Shown piece after piece: positions 48,573 through 62,500 of a DNA stretch of 64,000 nt (position 1 is its first letter; each line of letters begins with the position of its first letter). The translations under genes and the position numbers were made by a program. The notes under the pieces were generated by a model that did not search any database, had not been told where the DNA came from, and saw nothing but the letters and a program-made list of their open reading frames with translations. The stretch is from Lasiosphaeris hirsuta (Eukaryota; Ascomycota; Sordariomycetes; Sordariales; Lasiosphaeriaceae), in contig JAUKUA010000002.1 of assembly GCA_030549175.1 (NCBI GenBank), positions 744,001 through 808,000 of the forward strand, written 5' to 3'.

Positions 48573-49900
48573 TGTCACACTGGTAGGCTCACCTAGGTTA
48601 ACAGGGTCACTGACCTCCTTAACCGAACCTTACACCAGCGGCACAAACTACACATAAGAAGTACATACCTATTAACCTACGAACATCCGTCATAGATCAC
48701 GTGAATAAGGGAACCATCACAAAGGATGGCCACAACGTGGCTCAACCTCGGGACATGATCCCACGCGTGGCTTGTGGCCTACTCAGCCGGTACGTAGGTC
48801 AGCGGATTCTTATAAGTACCCATGGGTCACGACGGAATGCCTAGAACTACTTATAAGCTAAAGTAGCCGTATAACGGACCTTGCCTACGTTAGGTAACGT
48901 CATTAGACTTTAGATTTGTCATAGACAAGCTATTTAACCTTAATATCGTAGTCAGGGCTTACATAGTCAACCTGGACTTTGTAGCTGGTCTTTCGAATCA
49001 TAAACCTTCCTACTATCGTTAGTATTCCTTTAGAAGACCTAGAACCTGACGTTCTCCGGAGTCTAGCTTCAGTGGTAACAGGTGGCCGTGACTCCTACGT
49101 GTAAGTTACGAAGGAAACTGTTACTATGACAGCCGACCGGGGGATTAACCTAACAGCGTTGTGGCTAACGTAAGTACTAAGGACGTGAAGAAATATCTAC
49201 AGTAATAGATACCATGCTACTAGAGCTGTATGGATAAGTACTAATATCGGCTATGGACTAACATGTGATAGGCCGGCTTTACTTAGCTTGTAGCCGCTGA
49301 TTTATAAGGCGTGAGAGATAAGTAGCTAGAAAGGAGATTTAGGATTGACGGGCGGTTAGGAAGATCCTTTAGGTATTTTGGTATCTTTATATCTTATATA
49401 TAACCTTCTATAAGTAGGATAGGTATATTACGATGGATCCTCGAGAGGAAGAAGCTCCCTAGTTTTCTTTAGACAAACTTAGAAAGATTATTAACTAAAC
49501 TTTAGTAAAGCTGAGGGGTAATATAATCTTATAAACCTTTTTACTTCTCCTGACTTATAACTACGAAGTATTATATCTTATCTTTTGTTAGATTATTCTA
49601 TCTTCCTAAACCTCCTTCTTTCTAGCTCTCTACTACTTTACATTACGATAATTAACTCCCTTACCGTTCTGTTTTAAAGCTTTAAATCGGACCTTGTACT
49701 TATTAGCCTTATAAAGATCAACTCTCTAAGTTTGTCGTATAAAAGCTCTAAACTAGATTAATAGTAATTGTCGGGGTTATTTATTAAACGGTCGAGTCGA
49801 GAGTTAAGAAAAGGTTAAAGCTTTATAGTTTGATTCTTCGTTTGATATTTTACTTTGTAGTTGTTATATCCTAGACTTTCATAAGCTAGCTTATATTACA
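48573..49900 (+). repeat. 5' LTR of element H
   Basis: TGTCACACTGG to TTATATTACA, 1,328 bp, aligned with 55967-57294. The first 600 bp are less mutated than the rest. Confidence 0.95.
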
Positions 49901-49912
49901 AATAATCTTTCT
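49901..49912 (+). other. Primer binding site of H
   Basis: AATAATCTTTCT, one G-to-A transition from the GATAATCTTTCT of the other copies, directly after the LTR. Confidence 0.5.
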
Positions 49913-49943
49913 TCATCCGAAAATAACCTCTTTACCTACCACT

Positions 49944-52355
49944 TTATTTATAATAGCCGGTAATCCTATATTATATTTGGCTACGCTCCGGGGTCAGGAA
50001 ACTGAACATAACCTTAAAACCGACCTCATGATCTAGGAACCTTTCGAGATAGAAATACAAACTATTAAGAAGTTTCCTACACTCTTATCAAGCTCCGAAA
50101 CCCTTATTAAACTACCCCAATAGTTTATTTATCTCTATAATCAAGTCGTTAAAGCTTATAAGAAACTTTACTTCTTTGTTAGTAACACGCGTAAAGACAA
50201 GGAAAAGCTTGATATACTTACTTCTACATTTACTACCTTGATTACTAATTATTAGTCGATAATATAGTATGTTAAGACAAATTAATATATCCTTAAAAGT
50301 ACTCGGTAGGAATTAGAAGCCTCTTATACTACCTTCGGTATCGAGGTTAATTAAAAGTTAGCCCAGTTCGCTACCTAAACGGCCTAACATAAAAAATCTC
50401 TTAATCTTGTCATCGTACGTACTAAAGCCTTCTATAAGGAAATTACTAGACAAAAGCTATATTAAGTATAACAAATCTGAAAATAAGAAACGTAGACTTA
50501 AGAATAACATACTAAACTTATCAAAGTTAAGGAACTCCTTTATATTTAAGAGAAAAAGTAAGCTCGATAAGATTATTATAATATAGAATTTAGCTATTAG
50601 TTTACTACGGCTTAAAGCTAGCTCAATTCTCTTATAGTACTTTAATAACCGGAAATATCACAGACTCTAAAGGACTAAGAACTATTTAAACAGCTTAAAG
50701 CTTACTTTAATAACCTCGTTAAAGAAACCCTTATATTAAGGTTAACACGAGTAAGGCCTTATAACAAAGAATAGATTATCTAGAAAGTTATGACATATTT
50801 ATAAAAAACCTTATTTATTAAACCCTCACGATAGCCGTTATAACCGTCTAAAAAATCAACCTCTACACAGTACTTCGACTAAGATAAAAACTTCCTCTTA
50901 GACCGTAATCTCTAAAGAAGGACTACCCGAGAAATCTCAGCATAGGCCCGGAGATAAGTTAATAATATATAAAACTTTAATATTAAAATGAGGAGTAGAA
51001 ATATAGGAGGAAACTTACCTCTCCGTTATATTAAGATAGAAATATCACCTCTTCTAGATAACGATAACAACTCCGATGATAATCTCTATTATACGAGTCT
51101 ACCTCCTAGTCTTCCTAGACTACTAGGAGGCCTACCTAGTTCCCTAGGACCCCTAGGACCTCAAGGTCCGGGTTCCCGAAGCTCTTTACCCCTACGTGAT
51201 CCTATAGTAATTTTTTTCGACCTTATCCGTACTAACTAAGACCTAATTCGTAATAATACTAATATAATTTAGGAATCTCATAGTTAAGGTATCGCCGTAA
51301 CTATGGTAAAACCCGAAAAATATAATAGAAAGGACAAGGATGAATTTGAGACATGGTAACACTTTGTTAAGGAATATTTTAATGTCTATAAGTAAAGTTT
51401 CCTCGATAACAAAGTTAAAATAAGGTTTGTTAGTACTTTTACCAAAGGTATTATCTTTAAATAACATTAAAAAAAAAAGACTTAGATCAAAAAGCTTAGC
51501 CTAATAGATTAATAAAACAACTATATTACTACCATAGTCGAACACTTCCGTGACCTAGTACGAAGAGCTAAGGACTACGAGGTTATAAAAGCCCTGACCT
51601 ACGATAGAGATATAAACGAGTATATAACAAAGTTTTAAGAACTTAATCATACTATTAATCTTAACGGTTAGGCCTTATAATCACTAGTTACTAACATTAT
51701 CTCCGATGTTATAATAAACTTAATCTATTTACATATGGAACATCTCTCTACTAACGATACTAACTTCCTTAAAACTATCGTTATTACTAACCTAATTTAT
51801 AAAGATAAAATAAAAAACCGCGAAATTAATCATAAGGCCAAGTAAAGAAAAGGAAAGTTTACTTCAAATAGTAAGGAACGTTCGAAGAAAGATAGTTATT
51901 AAGAGGAACTTAATACCTCTAGCTCCCGTCCTAGTCTAACACCTACAAAAGAAAAACCTAAGAAAGGTCTAAAGTAGAAATAACAAGATAAGAAGAATAA
52001 CCCCCCGGTATCTACTTAGACGAAGTACTAGTAAACTTACAAAGAAGCTATCGCTAAGATAGAACAAGCCGAAATTAACAAATATAAGGTAAGTAAGGGA
52101 TGTTACTATTATAGACGTTAAGGTCATAACACTCTTAAATGTTATAGTAAGAAAACCGAAGATAATAAGGATATTTCTAAGTTACCTAAAAAGATCTCTA
52201 GAGCTAAGACTAAACATAGAAGAAATGAAGAAAAGGATATTTCTTCTTAACTATCGAAAAAGGCCAAGGTCTCTACAATAACAGAAAAAGACTATCCTAA
52301 GCTCTTTTCTCATATTATTAAACTATCTGATAGTAAAAATATATCAGATTTTTAA
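49944..52355 (+). pseudogene. gag: Element H gag, RIP-degraded
   Basis: Collinear base for base with A gag (offset 47,351) and ending at the same GAT-TTT-TAA. An open stretch lies at 50988-51239, covering the Asn/Asp/Ser run and the Gly/Pro/Leu-rich segment. The zinc knuckle near 52101-52142 keeps the first Cys (TGT), the His and the last Cys; the second Cys is Tyr. TAA/TAG interruptions elsewhere. Confidence 0.82.
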
Positions 52356-55300
52356 TAGATATCCTAAAACTCATGGTATTAGGAATCGTACCTCGACTTA
52401 CCATAACCTCTACTAAAAAGCGTACCATTGTAAAACTCTCTCATAAGAAGGTTAAGCGAAGCTACGAACTATACTACGGTATTTATAAGATTATCTCTAT
52501 GATCATCGTCTATTATGAAGCTAAGGAAATCTTCTTTCGAGTACTCTTAGACCTTAGTACCTCTAACCCGGTCATAAGTTAAGACTTTATTAAAAAATGA
52601 AACATCTCTCATATATATAGAACGATTCTAAAGCCCTTAGAAGCCTTTAATAGAACTATCAACCTTAAATCAGGTAAGAAATATACTAAGGAAATCATTC
52701 TACGGTACCAAACAAAACACTTCTCTCACATCGTATTCGAAATTTCTTCCCTCGATATAGAATATAACATCCTTCTTCTATACTAGTAACTATAATAATA
52801 TTAGCCGGACTATCTATGAGACCTTGACACGTCGAAAATAACTTTCAGTTCCAACTATTATCGTCAAAACTATACTTCTCTTATAATCTTAGGAAATAAA
52901 AGTTCTATCGTAAATATTACGATATCTTATATCTAAAACATTTCTAAAAGATTTAAGATCTTTATCCCTTTGATATTACCTAAAGTAACCTAATAACTAT
53001 TAGACTACTAACCTTAGGACTATATGATTAATATCATTAAAGACGAAAAGCTCCTATAGAAACCTCTTTACCTCATGTTACCTTTAGAAAAGAAAATCCT
53101 TCATAAATAACTAGACTAAATATGTAGAAAAGGTAAGATACGGAAATCAAAATCACTCTATTTCTCATTTATTTTCTTTATAGATAAGGAAGCTTCATTA
53201 GAAAAGGCGGCTATAAGGGACCTAGAAAACCTCCGTCTTATAGTTAATTACCGAAAGATTAATAAACAAATAGTAAAGAACTATTACCTACTATCCTTAA
53301 TCATCAAACTCTAAGATGTCCTTACCGGATCTGTTATCTTTATAAAGATAGATCTGAAATTAGGTTTTAACCTAATTCGAATAAAGGAAGGTCACGAGTA
53401 AAAAACAACGTTCTAAACTTATTATAGTCTTTTCAAGTTTAACGTAATATCCTTCGGTCTTACTAATATTCCCGTTACCTTCTAAGATATAATAAATCAT
53501 ATCTTTCGAGACCTTATCGATCAAGGCCTCTTATCCTATATTAATAACCTCTTCATTTATATAAGTTCTAAAGAAGAATACGACAAAATTATCGTTAAAG
53601 TCCTTAAGTAACTTTAGAAGTATAACCTAGCTATCAACCTTACTAAATATATATAAGATACTAAGAAATTAAAATATCTAAGCTATATTATTAGTAATAA
53701 AGATATTATAATATCGAAGGATAAGGTAGAATATATCCTTTTATAGAAATAGCCGAAATTAGTAAAAAGAGTTTAATAATTTAATAGATTTATAAACTTC
53801 TATAGATATTATATCAAAGGCTACTTACGTATTACTAAGCTACTTACTAATTTTATAAACCTTACCTAGAAAACCTAGACATAGAATAACTAGATAAACA
53901 TAATATTTAAAGTATTAAAAAAAGCCTTTACTAAAGCCTTTATTCTAGTCTATTTCGACCTTAATAAATTACCTATTATTAAACCTAACATATCAGACTA
54001 TATATTAAGAGAAATAATATTATAAAAGTAAGATAATAGTAAGATATATCTTATAACGTTCTACTCGAGAAAACTAATCTCCGCGGAAATTAACTACGAA
54101 ATCTATAACAAAGAACTCCTAGTAATAGTTAATTACTTCTAACGTTAGAGACATTACCTTAAGGGAGCTAAGTACCATATCGAAGTCTTCTCGGACTATC
54201 ATAATTTAAAATACTTCCAAACTACTAAGGTCCTTAACCGCCGCTAAGCCCGATAGGCTTAGTAACTCGTTATCTTCGATTTTGTTATTAATTTCTATCC
54301 CGGTATATAAAATGTTAAGGTAAATACTCTCTCACGGTACGAGAAGTACCTTCCGGAAAGGGGAGATAAAAACTAACCGATAATCTCTATTTTAAACAAA
54401 GAACATTTTTTACATTCTGAAGTTTCTATGTTTATACTCTCAAAAGTACGTCTCTACAACGTCTTAACACTAAAGTAGAACGAAGAATTCCTTAAGTAAA
54501 TTAAGATTACTACTCTTATAGACGAAACGTATTAGAAGGCCTTAGTTTCCCTTAGAAAAAATATAACTAACGAAAATAGAATCTTATTTATAAAAAATCG
54601 TATTTAGATCTCTAATAACAAGGAACTTAAAATCTAGATCATTTACTCTAAATACGATACTAAAGTAATAGGTTATATAAACATAGATAAGACCGTTAAG
54701 CTTATCAGATAATATATGTTTTAATAAAACCTCGAAAAGGACGTTACTAACTTTGTACACTCTTATTATAAGTACCAAAGTAACAAGCTAAGACGTTACC
54801 TTCCTTTTAAACTACTTTATCTTATTAAGCTAGAATATTTTTCTTAGAGGCTCATTTTAATAGACTTTATAACGGACCTTCCTTTCTCTAACGGATATAG
54901 TTCTATCTAAGTTATTATTAATACCTTTACTAAAATAATATACCCTATTTCTTTAAAAGATAACATTAAAAAGATAAAAGACTTAATCCTACTCTTTATC
55001 TATAAATGTTAGAAATATCATAGTATACTTATTAGTATTATCTCCGATTAAGACTTATAGTTTAATATAGAACTTTAGTATAACTTTCTTAAGTATGTTA
55101 AAGTCAAACTAAAGATATCAACCTTATTCTACCCCGAGATAGATAACCAGATTAAATGTCTTAACTAATATATTAAGGCCTATCTAAGAGCCTTTGTTAA
55201 TTACGAGATAAATAACTAAAACATCTTATTACCTATAGCTAAATTTATGTGAAATAATACTAAATTAACCTCTACTAGTAACTTTCCTTTTTATATAAAC

Positions 55301-55966
55301 TATAGATATTATTTAACCGTAAACAATTTACCTAACGAATCTACACGTAACCTATATAGTAAGATCATAGTATATTAAATGATGATAGTCTACGAGAACC
55401 TTTACGAAACCTTTAAAGAATCTTAGGAATAGATAAAGAAATACGTAAATAGGAAGTGAACGGAAGTACCTTCCTTTAAAGAAAAATAACTGGTAATACT
55501 TAACACGTAGAATATTAAGACTAAGAGACTTTTTAAGAAACTAAATAAAAAATTACTCGGCCTATTTAAAATCTCTAAGGTAATATCTCCCACAGCCATA
55601 AAACTTAAACTTCCGAAGCGTTAGAAAATTTATCTTACTTTCTATGTCTTTCTTATTAAACCTTTCTAAACCGGCTCTTAGCTAATCTCTAACCTCCTTT
55701 AGGTTCTAAAGTAAGTAGGAGATGTTTACTCTAAGAAATTTATAATAAAGGAAATTACGAATTCCCGTACTAAGAAGAGGATAGTAAAATATCTCGTTAA
55801 ATAGGATAGATACCCCGAAGAAAAGGATTAGACTTAGAAACTATACAACTACTTCTTTAATACCTAGAAACTATAGGACTTCTACGTTAAGTACCTACGT
55901 AAGCCTAAGGACCCTAGGGTTATTAACCCTAAGACTTAAGGTAAGTCCTCTTAGGAGGGAAGATAG
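52356..55966 (+). pseudogene. pol: Element H pol, RIP-degraded
   Basis: Same domain order as A. The protease region is open from an ATG at 52373 for about 69 codons, but that ATG is not conserved (ACG, GCG or GTG in D, C and F) and is probably RIP-made. The active site reads Asp-Leu-Ser. RT box Y-I-N-N (53537-53548). Integrase first two Asp intact, Glu changed to Lys. GPY/F near 55555. Chromodomain about 55720-55910. The frame meets a TAG at the LTR. Confidence 0.88.
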
Positions 55967-57294
55967 TGTCACATTAGTAGGCTTACCTAAGTTAACAGGG
56001 TTACTAACCTCCTTAACCGAGTCTTATACTAATAGTACGAACTATATATAAGAAGTACATATCCATTGACTTACGAACATTTGTTATAGATCACGTGAAT
56101 AAGGGAACTATTATAAAGGATAGTTATAACGTAGCTTAACCTTAGGACATGATCCCATACATAACTTATAGCTTACTTAGCCGGTACGTAAGTCAACGGA
56201 TTCTCATAAGTACCCATGGGTCACGATAGAATACCTAGAACTACTTATAAGCTAAAGTAGCTATACAACAGACCTTACCTACGCTAGGTAACGTTATTAG
56301 ACTTTAGATTTGTTATAGATAAGCTATTTAACCTTAGTATTGTAGTCAGGGCCTATATAGTCAGCCTAGACTCTGTAGCTAGTCTTTCAAATCATAGACC
56401 TTCCCGCTATCGTTGATATTCCTTTAGAAGACCTAGAACCCGATGTTCTCCGGAGTCTAGCTTCAGTAGTAATAGGTAGCCGTAACCCCTACGTATAAGT
56501 CACGAAGGGAACTATTACTGTGATAGCCGACTAGGAGATTAACCTAACAACGCTATAGCTAACATAAGTACCAAGGACATGAAGGAATACCTATAGTAAT
56601 AGATACCATGCCGCTAGAGCTGTATGGATAAGTACTAATATCGGCTATGGACCGATACGTGATAGGCCGGCTTCACTTAGCTTATAGCCGTTGATTTGTA
56701 GGGCGTAAGAGACGGGCGGCTAGAAAGGAGATTTAGGACCGACGGGTAGTTAAGAAGATCCTTTAGGTATTTTAGTATCCTTGTATTTTATATATAGCCT
56801 TCCATAAGTAGGATAGGTATGTTACGATGGATCCTCGAGAGGAAGAAGCTCCCTAGTTCTCTTTGGACAAACCTAGAAAGATTATCAACTAAACTTCAGT
56901 AAAGCTGAGGGGTAATACAACCTTATAAACCTTTTTACTTCTCCTAACTTATAACTGTGAAGTATTGTGTCTTATCTTCTGTTAGATCATTCCATCTTCC
57001 TAAACCTCCTTCTCCCTAGCTCTCTACCACTTTACATTGCGATAGTTAACTCCCTTACCGTTCTGTTCTAAAGCTCTGAATCGGACCTTGTGCTTATTAG
57101 CCTTGTGAAGATCAACTCCCTGAGTTCATCGTGTGAAAGCTCTGAACTAGACCAATAGTAATTGTCGGGGTTGTTCACTGAACGGTCGAGTCGAGAGTTA
57201 GGAAAAGGTTAAAGCTCTGCAGTCTGATTCTTCGTTCGATATTTCACTTTGTGGTTGTCACACCCCAGACCTTCGTGAGCTGGCCTGTGTTACA
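55967..57294 (+). repeat. 3' LTR of element H
   Basis: TGTCACATTAG to CCTGTGTTACA, 1,328 bp. The end proximal to J (56900-57294) is lightly mutated and carries AGAAAGATTATC intact near 56875. Confidence 0.95.
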
Positions 57295-57887
57295 AAAGTG
57301 GTATACTTATAAGCTTCTTATCTACTTACTAACTTGTTATAGTACTTAAACTTGAAGTGGGCTTTATAGTCTGATAAGACCTTAAGCCCCTTACTGCCGG
57401 TAATAAGTTACTTAGTTCTCTACTTAACTTATTTCTAAAGTATCTTTACGCCCTAGCGATAATACTTCTTAAAGGTATGATATTTAACGGATAAGCTAGT
57501 AAAAAAGCTAAGTAAGTTACCTAAGAGATCCGAGGTTATTTCTTTATCCTCGTTATCGGGCTCGTCTTCTATAGTAAGGTTAAAGTCATCGTCCTCTATA
57601 CGCTTACTCTTATTATCATCATAGTTAAAATCGTAGTCAGATAGATTATTAGGCTTAGGCTTGTCATAGTCGTTCTTACTATATTTAGTAACAACGGTAA
57701 CGCTCTCTTAGGCTTGTCTAATGTGTCTTAAGGTTTCTTTGGCTAAAATTTAAAGGCATATAAGATCTAGACTCTTAGTCATTAGGCTGTCCTTAGACAC
57801 ATCTAGATTATTTAACTTAACTTAAGCTATCTCAAATTAACATTCCATTTTACGAATATACTCTTATAAATAACTAAATTTAACCAT
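57295..57887 (-). pseudogene. Frame J, N-terminal part, product not recognised
   Basis: Starts at ATG 57887 (M-V-K-F-S-Y-L) on the minus strand and runs to H. It has a strongly acidic Asp/Asn/Glu segment (about 57570-57680) and a Lys/Tyr-rich stretch. Stops are TAA/TAG, many in Gln-compatible positions. At the H insertion the codons continue T-T-F-I-I-D-D across the junction once H and one target copy are removed, which shows both halves are one frame of about 550 codons. I do not recognise the family. The acidic-then-basic layout and heptads could suit a gag-like or nucleic-acid-binding protein, but this is a guess. Confidence 0.5.
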
Positions 57888-58259
57888 CTTAAAACGTAAA
57901 TAAACGTGATAGTAAGATATAAAAAAAGTATAAAGATATAACTTAATGGTAGCGACAAGGGTAATAATGATTATAGGAAAGAAAAACGTAAAAATTTTAT
58001 AAGAGGGGTTTTTTAGTTAGTAACCTAACCTAGTAGGCTAGGGCCTTATAATAAGGAAAATTAACAGAGAAAAAACAACGCCATAATAAAGTTTCTATCT
58101 GATCATCTAGTCTTTTTAGCTTACAGTAAAAAGACGCTCGTATAGCTAAGTAAAGTTAATAAAGGAAAGTAAAAGAAAGAAAAGATCTGGTATTATAGCT
58201 AGAATACTCCCTTACCTTGTTAAGAAAGCTGTTCGTTCTCGAAAACATCTCTTATCTGG
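57888..58259. other. Spacer between J and K pol
   Basis: 372 bp of AT-rich sequence with poly-A-like tracts. I see no clear LTR ends. A short LTR of K could be hidden here; its 5' partner would lie outside the window, so it cannot be tested. Confidence 0.35.
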
Positions 58260-61200
58260 CGGTTTAATACTATAGAAGCTTAACTACTATTTCTATAGTA
58301 GGAATAATATCGACCTTAATGTACTTAACGGTCTTAATACCCTTCTTCTTATGTTCCTTATCCTAGTCGATAAGATTCCTTACTTCGTAACTTATAATGG
58401 CATTTCTTACATTTAGTAATAGGTTTACTCTTAGCTCTTATATATCGTTCTTAGCTTCGTAGTTCTTCCAACGGACAAGGTACTTAATACTTAGGTTCTT
58501 CTTCTTCCAACTTACTTTACTACTGATGATATAGTTAAGCTCTTATTCTTCTTGTTCGTTAACCTTAATAGCTAATAGTACCTATTACTTTTGGCTAAAA
58601 AGATCCTTACCTTGTTAAAGGCGGTATAGTTATATAACTAAGATAATTAGGTATATTTCCTATGATACCGGGAAGTTAAGCTTATAAACTAGATTACCTA
58701 TCTTTATTTTACTAATAATCTTAAACGGACCTATCCTTTGAGGTAACTATTTCCTTTTTAACATACCGGGTAGATAGTAACTCTTATAGAGGCGTAGGTA
58801 AATAGTATCTCCGATCTTAAAGGTCTTAGGTATGTACTTGTCGTCATAGCGGAGTTTTGTTATTACGCTAGCGATGTCAAAAAGTTAAATTACTTCCTTT
58901 TAGTAATATCCCCTGAGAACCTCCGCTACCTCGATACCTACTCTTATACCTTCTTTCATAGTTAGAATGTCTATTAGGGACCTTAGCCGGAATCTAAGAA
59001 CTAATTCGTTAGGTAATCTACTAATCGTAACGGCTAACGTATTGTTAATATTAAACTGGAGCGATGGTAGCATATTAACCTACGGAACCTCTCTGTCTAT
59101 TATAGAGGTATAGAAACGAATAGTAATCTCGACCGTTTAGTTCGTTCTTTCTGACTAGCTATCGGTTTGTAGGTAGTAAGTAGTAAAAAAGAGTAGTTTA
59201 ATATCGTAGATATCGAAAATCTCTTTTTATAATACCGAGGTAAACTTTAGGTCTTTGTCGTTAATAATCATCATCGATAGTTCTTAATTATATATAAATA
59301 ATAATCTCGTCAATACCTTTACTTAATCCTTAGCTATGTAGGTATAGTATCTCGTTAATAAGAGTGTTTTTTTAAAAAACTTATACGTAACTATATAAAG
59401 TGTGTCAAGTGTGTTATAGCCTTTAAGATACCATATCGTTCTAGCTGATAAGATTATAGGTAAGTTGATAATAAAATCTATCGTAATAGTATAGAATGGC
59501 TATAGAGTTATATAGATAAGTATCATTTTCCCGTTCGTAAGCCGCCTATTGGTCTGGTTCTAATAGTAGGTCTCATAGAACTAGATAAAACGTTTCACTT
59601 TCTATATCTTATTAATAAAGTATACATTCTAGAGACTATCTATCATTTTATAGAAGCTGAAATGATATGATTTATTATAAACTATCTCGAGTACTGTCTT
59701 AACGTACGTTCTTAGGATATAGAGGCGACGATTTCTATCGTGATCGACGTGATATAGTAACTTGTCCCTAATCTTAAATGGTTCCATTAGGAGTCGTAGG
59801 CATCTCTTAGGTACTTTAGCGCGTTTTATCCGTTATGGTATGATAGGTTTTTCTATCCTAGCATTAATACCGGCTATTAACTTACTATATTTCGTATCGT
59901 TCTTATAACCCTTACATAGGGCGGTTTTGAACGAGTCGCTAATAATAGACTCGGTACTTACTTAAGTAACCGTAACGGATATCTCGTCTCTTACGTTCTA
60001 TGTTATAGCCTAGATATTATCGAGCTCGTTAAATTTATTTACCTTAAGCTTCTTAAAGTCCTGTTCGAACGTTAGAAGCTATAAGAGTATATTAAAAACG
60101 ACGTTAAGAATACTTAGGATATAAAAAATATCGATCTCAAACTAGGAAAGCTAGTTTACCACATTCGTAAGCTTAAGGTTAGCCTTGTTTAGGTCCATCG
60201 TTACTAAAGACATATACTTAACGATACCTTTAGTAGGAACGTGATCTATTAAGACGTTTAGACGATGTTAGTTTGACTAAACTATTTTCTTAAGCTTCTT
60301 AACTACCTATATAACTATTATAACCTCTACCTCCGTAAATCTGTATTTCTACTTGGTCACGGTAATTACTCTTAATAAGAACATAATCGGTAGAACCTTC
60401 TCTATTACGAGGTCATACCTTAAGATTACTTTCTTATCTTAGTCATCCTTAAGTTAGAAAACGAAGAGGCTAAAAGTTTCTTTATAAGTATCGACTTTAA
60501 AAAATAATAACTTTGTTTTAACATGATAGTAAGTCGTAAATTATATATATAAGTGTTCCTATAATAGGTAGAAAGATTTCTGTTTATCTTTTGAAGGTTA
60601 AAAACGTATTTTCGATATATAGGCCTTCCTCGCGTTCTTTGTACTTCCGTTTATAATCTTTCCTTCCTCACGGCCCAATACTAGTAATACCGTCTTTTTC
60701 TTTTATAACAGTCCGGCTTTGACGTTATACCAGGTAATTCTATATTATAGCCATCTGGCTATCCTTAGATAGATTTTAAGTATATCTAACGTGTTTAAGA
60801 ACTTTATCTTCTAGAAAGTTATAATTCGATCATCCGTTTTTACGACTTCTTCTCTGTTAATAATATATCCTAGAAGTTAAATCATTAGATAGGCCGTAAA
60901 TGACTTATTAGTATTAATATATATTCTTATGTTCTCTAAGAGCTTAAGTACCTTACTTATATACTTATAGTACTTATCTTCTATAGTATTAAAGACGACG
61001 ATATCGTCGATATATACCTATACGAAATCTTAACTGTTACAGAATAGGCAGTCTATAAAACGCTAGGCGAAAGTAGGTAAGTTCTTAAATCCTATAAGTA
61101 CCACGTTTAATCACTCGAGCCCTCTTTCCGTAACGATAACTATATGATTATGATATTTGTTATAAACTAGTAACTGATAAAAGAAACCGGAGGTATCTAT

Positions 61201-62500
61201 TATAAAGAAAATCTTTTTTTCTTATATTATAAAGATTATATCGTCTTAGTTTATAAGCGGGTAAACATTTAATATCGTAACCTTATTTAAGGTATATAAG
61301 TCGACGATAAGACGGCCCTTCTTTACTCCGTTAACCGTTTTCTATACCACGAAGGTAAGACATACGATAAGGGTTAGTTCGTTAAGAAAGGTTAGCTTTC
61401 CGACCATGTATATGGTATTAAGTTTCTATATAGCGAAAACGTAATCTTTCGCTTCTTAGGAGTATAGCTTTACTAACTTGATTTAGTTTTACTATCTTTT
61501 AACAAGGTTAATCTTTATTTTACTCTTATCGGGCATAGGTACGATATTTCTGTCGTAGAATATGTTATACTTATCTAAGAGGTCTTTAATCTTTTTTATG
61601 AAGGTTTTGTTTATCTTATAGATACTTATTTTAACCTTACTCTTAATAGTAAGAAAATTAGCTAGCTTCTCGACTTTATATAATAACATGTGATATCTTA
61701 TCTTTAGAGAGAGTAGTTATAAGATATTGATAATCTTTATCTCGTTACTTATTTAACTACTTAGAATGTAAATGAAAATATCCTCTATTTTATTCTTAAG
61801 TTAGTAGATTTTATTAAAGATAACTAAATAATATTCTTTCATATCAATGTTATTAAGCTTTATGTAATATCTTATAAAGAAGGTTTATATAATCTTCGCT
61901 TTTATATTCGTGTTATAACTCGTTAAATCGAATACGAATACCTACTCTACTCCGGGCCATTCTTAAACTTTCTTAATCTTCTAGCCTCTTTTAATAATTA
62001 TCAACTTAGATATTTAGTTATGGAAGTACGTTACATAAGATATTAAGTAGTCGATATTACTATCTTAGATATCTTCCTATGTTAACATAAGATAAAAAGT
62101 CTATAGCCTGTCATAAATATACGTCTCCTTAAGTAATAACTTTAATAGATTATATATCTTAGTCTTAATAAAACCTTTCTCTCCAGACATAAAAATAGTA
62201 CTTTAGAAAGTAATGACCTTACATATGATCTCTCGGTAAGGTTTAACGACTAGGTCTGTCTTTGTTTTTATGTTTCTAACAGATCGGAAAGTAACATTGT
62301 TTCTTAAGAAGTCGATAGTTACGCCATTATCATCTATAAAAGTAGTACCGATTAACATATATGGCCCTAGCTCGTTAATAATATTGGCCTTCATATAAAA
62401 ATAAGTGTTAATACTAGTTTATTATATTATATCGAAAATGTAAAAATCGAACTCGGCTTACTTATCGATATAAGTTCTTAAGTTAACTTCCTTAACGAAA
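58260..62500 (-). pseudogene. pol: Element K pol
   Basis: Protease-type segment at 62200-62480 (L-I-G-T...D-D-N-G-V-T-I-D-F, as in fungal gypsy polyproteins). RT about 60850-61480 with D-A/T-S-G-F-F-Y-Q and the box V-Y-I-D-D-I-V-V-F intact at 61003-61014. RNase H about 60070-60700. Integrase zinc module near 59580-59690 with both His kept. Catalytic D (59476-59478), D (59257-59259) and E (59149-59151, S-E-R-T-N) all present. GPF motif near 58730. Chromodomain about 58375-58535, with Y-L-V-R-W-K-N-Y and the later Trp now a stop. TAA/TAG codons are fewer than in A-H. The exact C-terminus is unclear. Confidence 0.85.

Larger units (their letters stand above)
48573..57294 (+). mobile_element. Element H: full-length chromovirus nested in J
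   Basis: An 8,722-bp element, the same total and internal length (6,066 bp) as A, with two 1,328-bp LTRs. Left flank AAAAG; right flank AAAG followed by T. This is a 5-bp duplication that lost one A in the run, or a 4-bp one. It is inserted opposite to J. Integrase keeps both Asp (54863 and 55046) but the Glu is Lys (55154); the RT box is Y-I-N-N. Confidence 0.95.

Noticed and set aside
57888..58259. 3' LTR of K
   Set aside because: No pair of ends can be defined, and the 5' LTR needed for comparison is outside the window.
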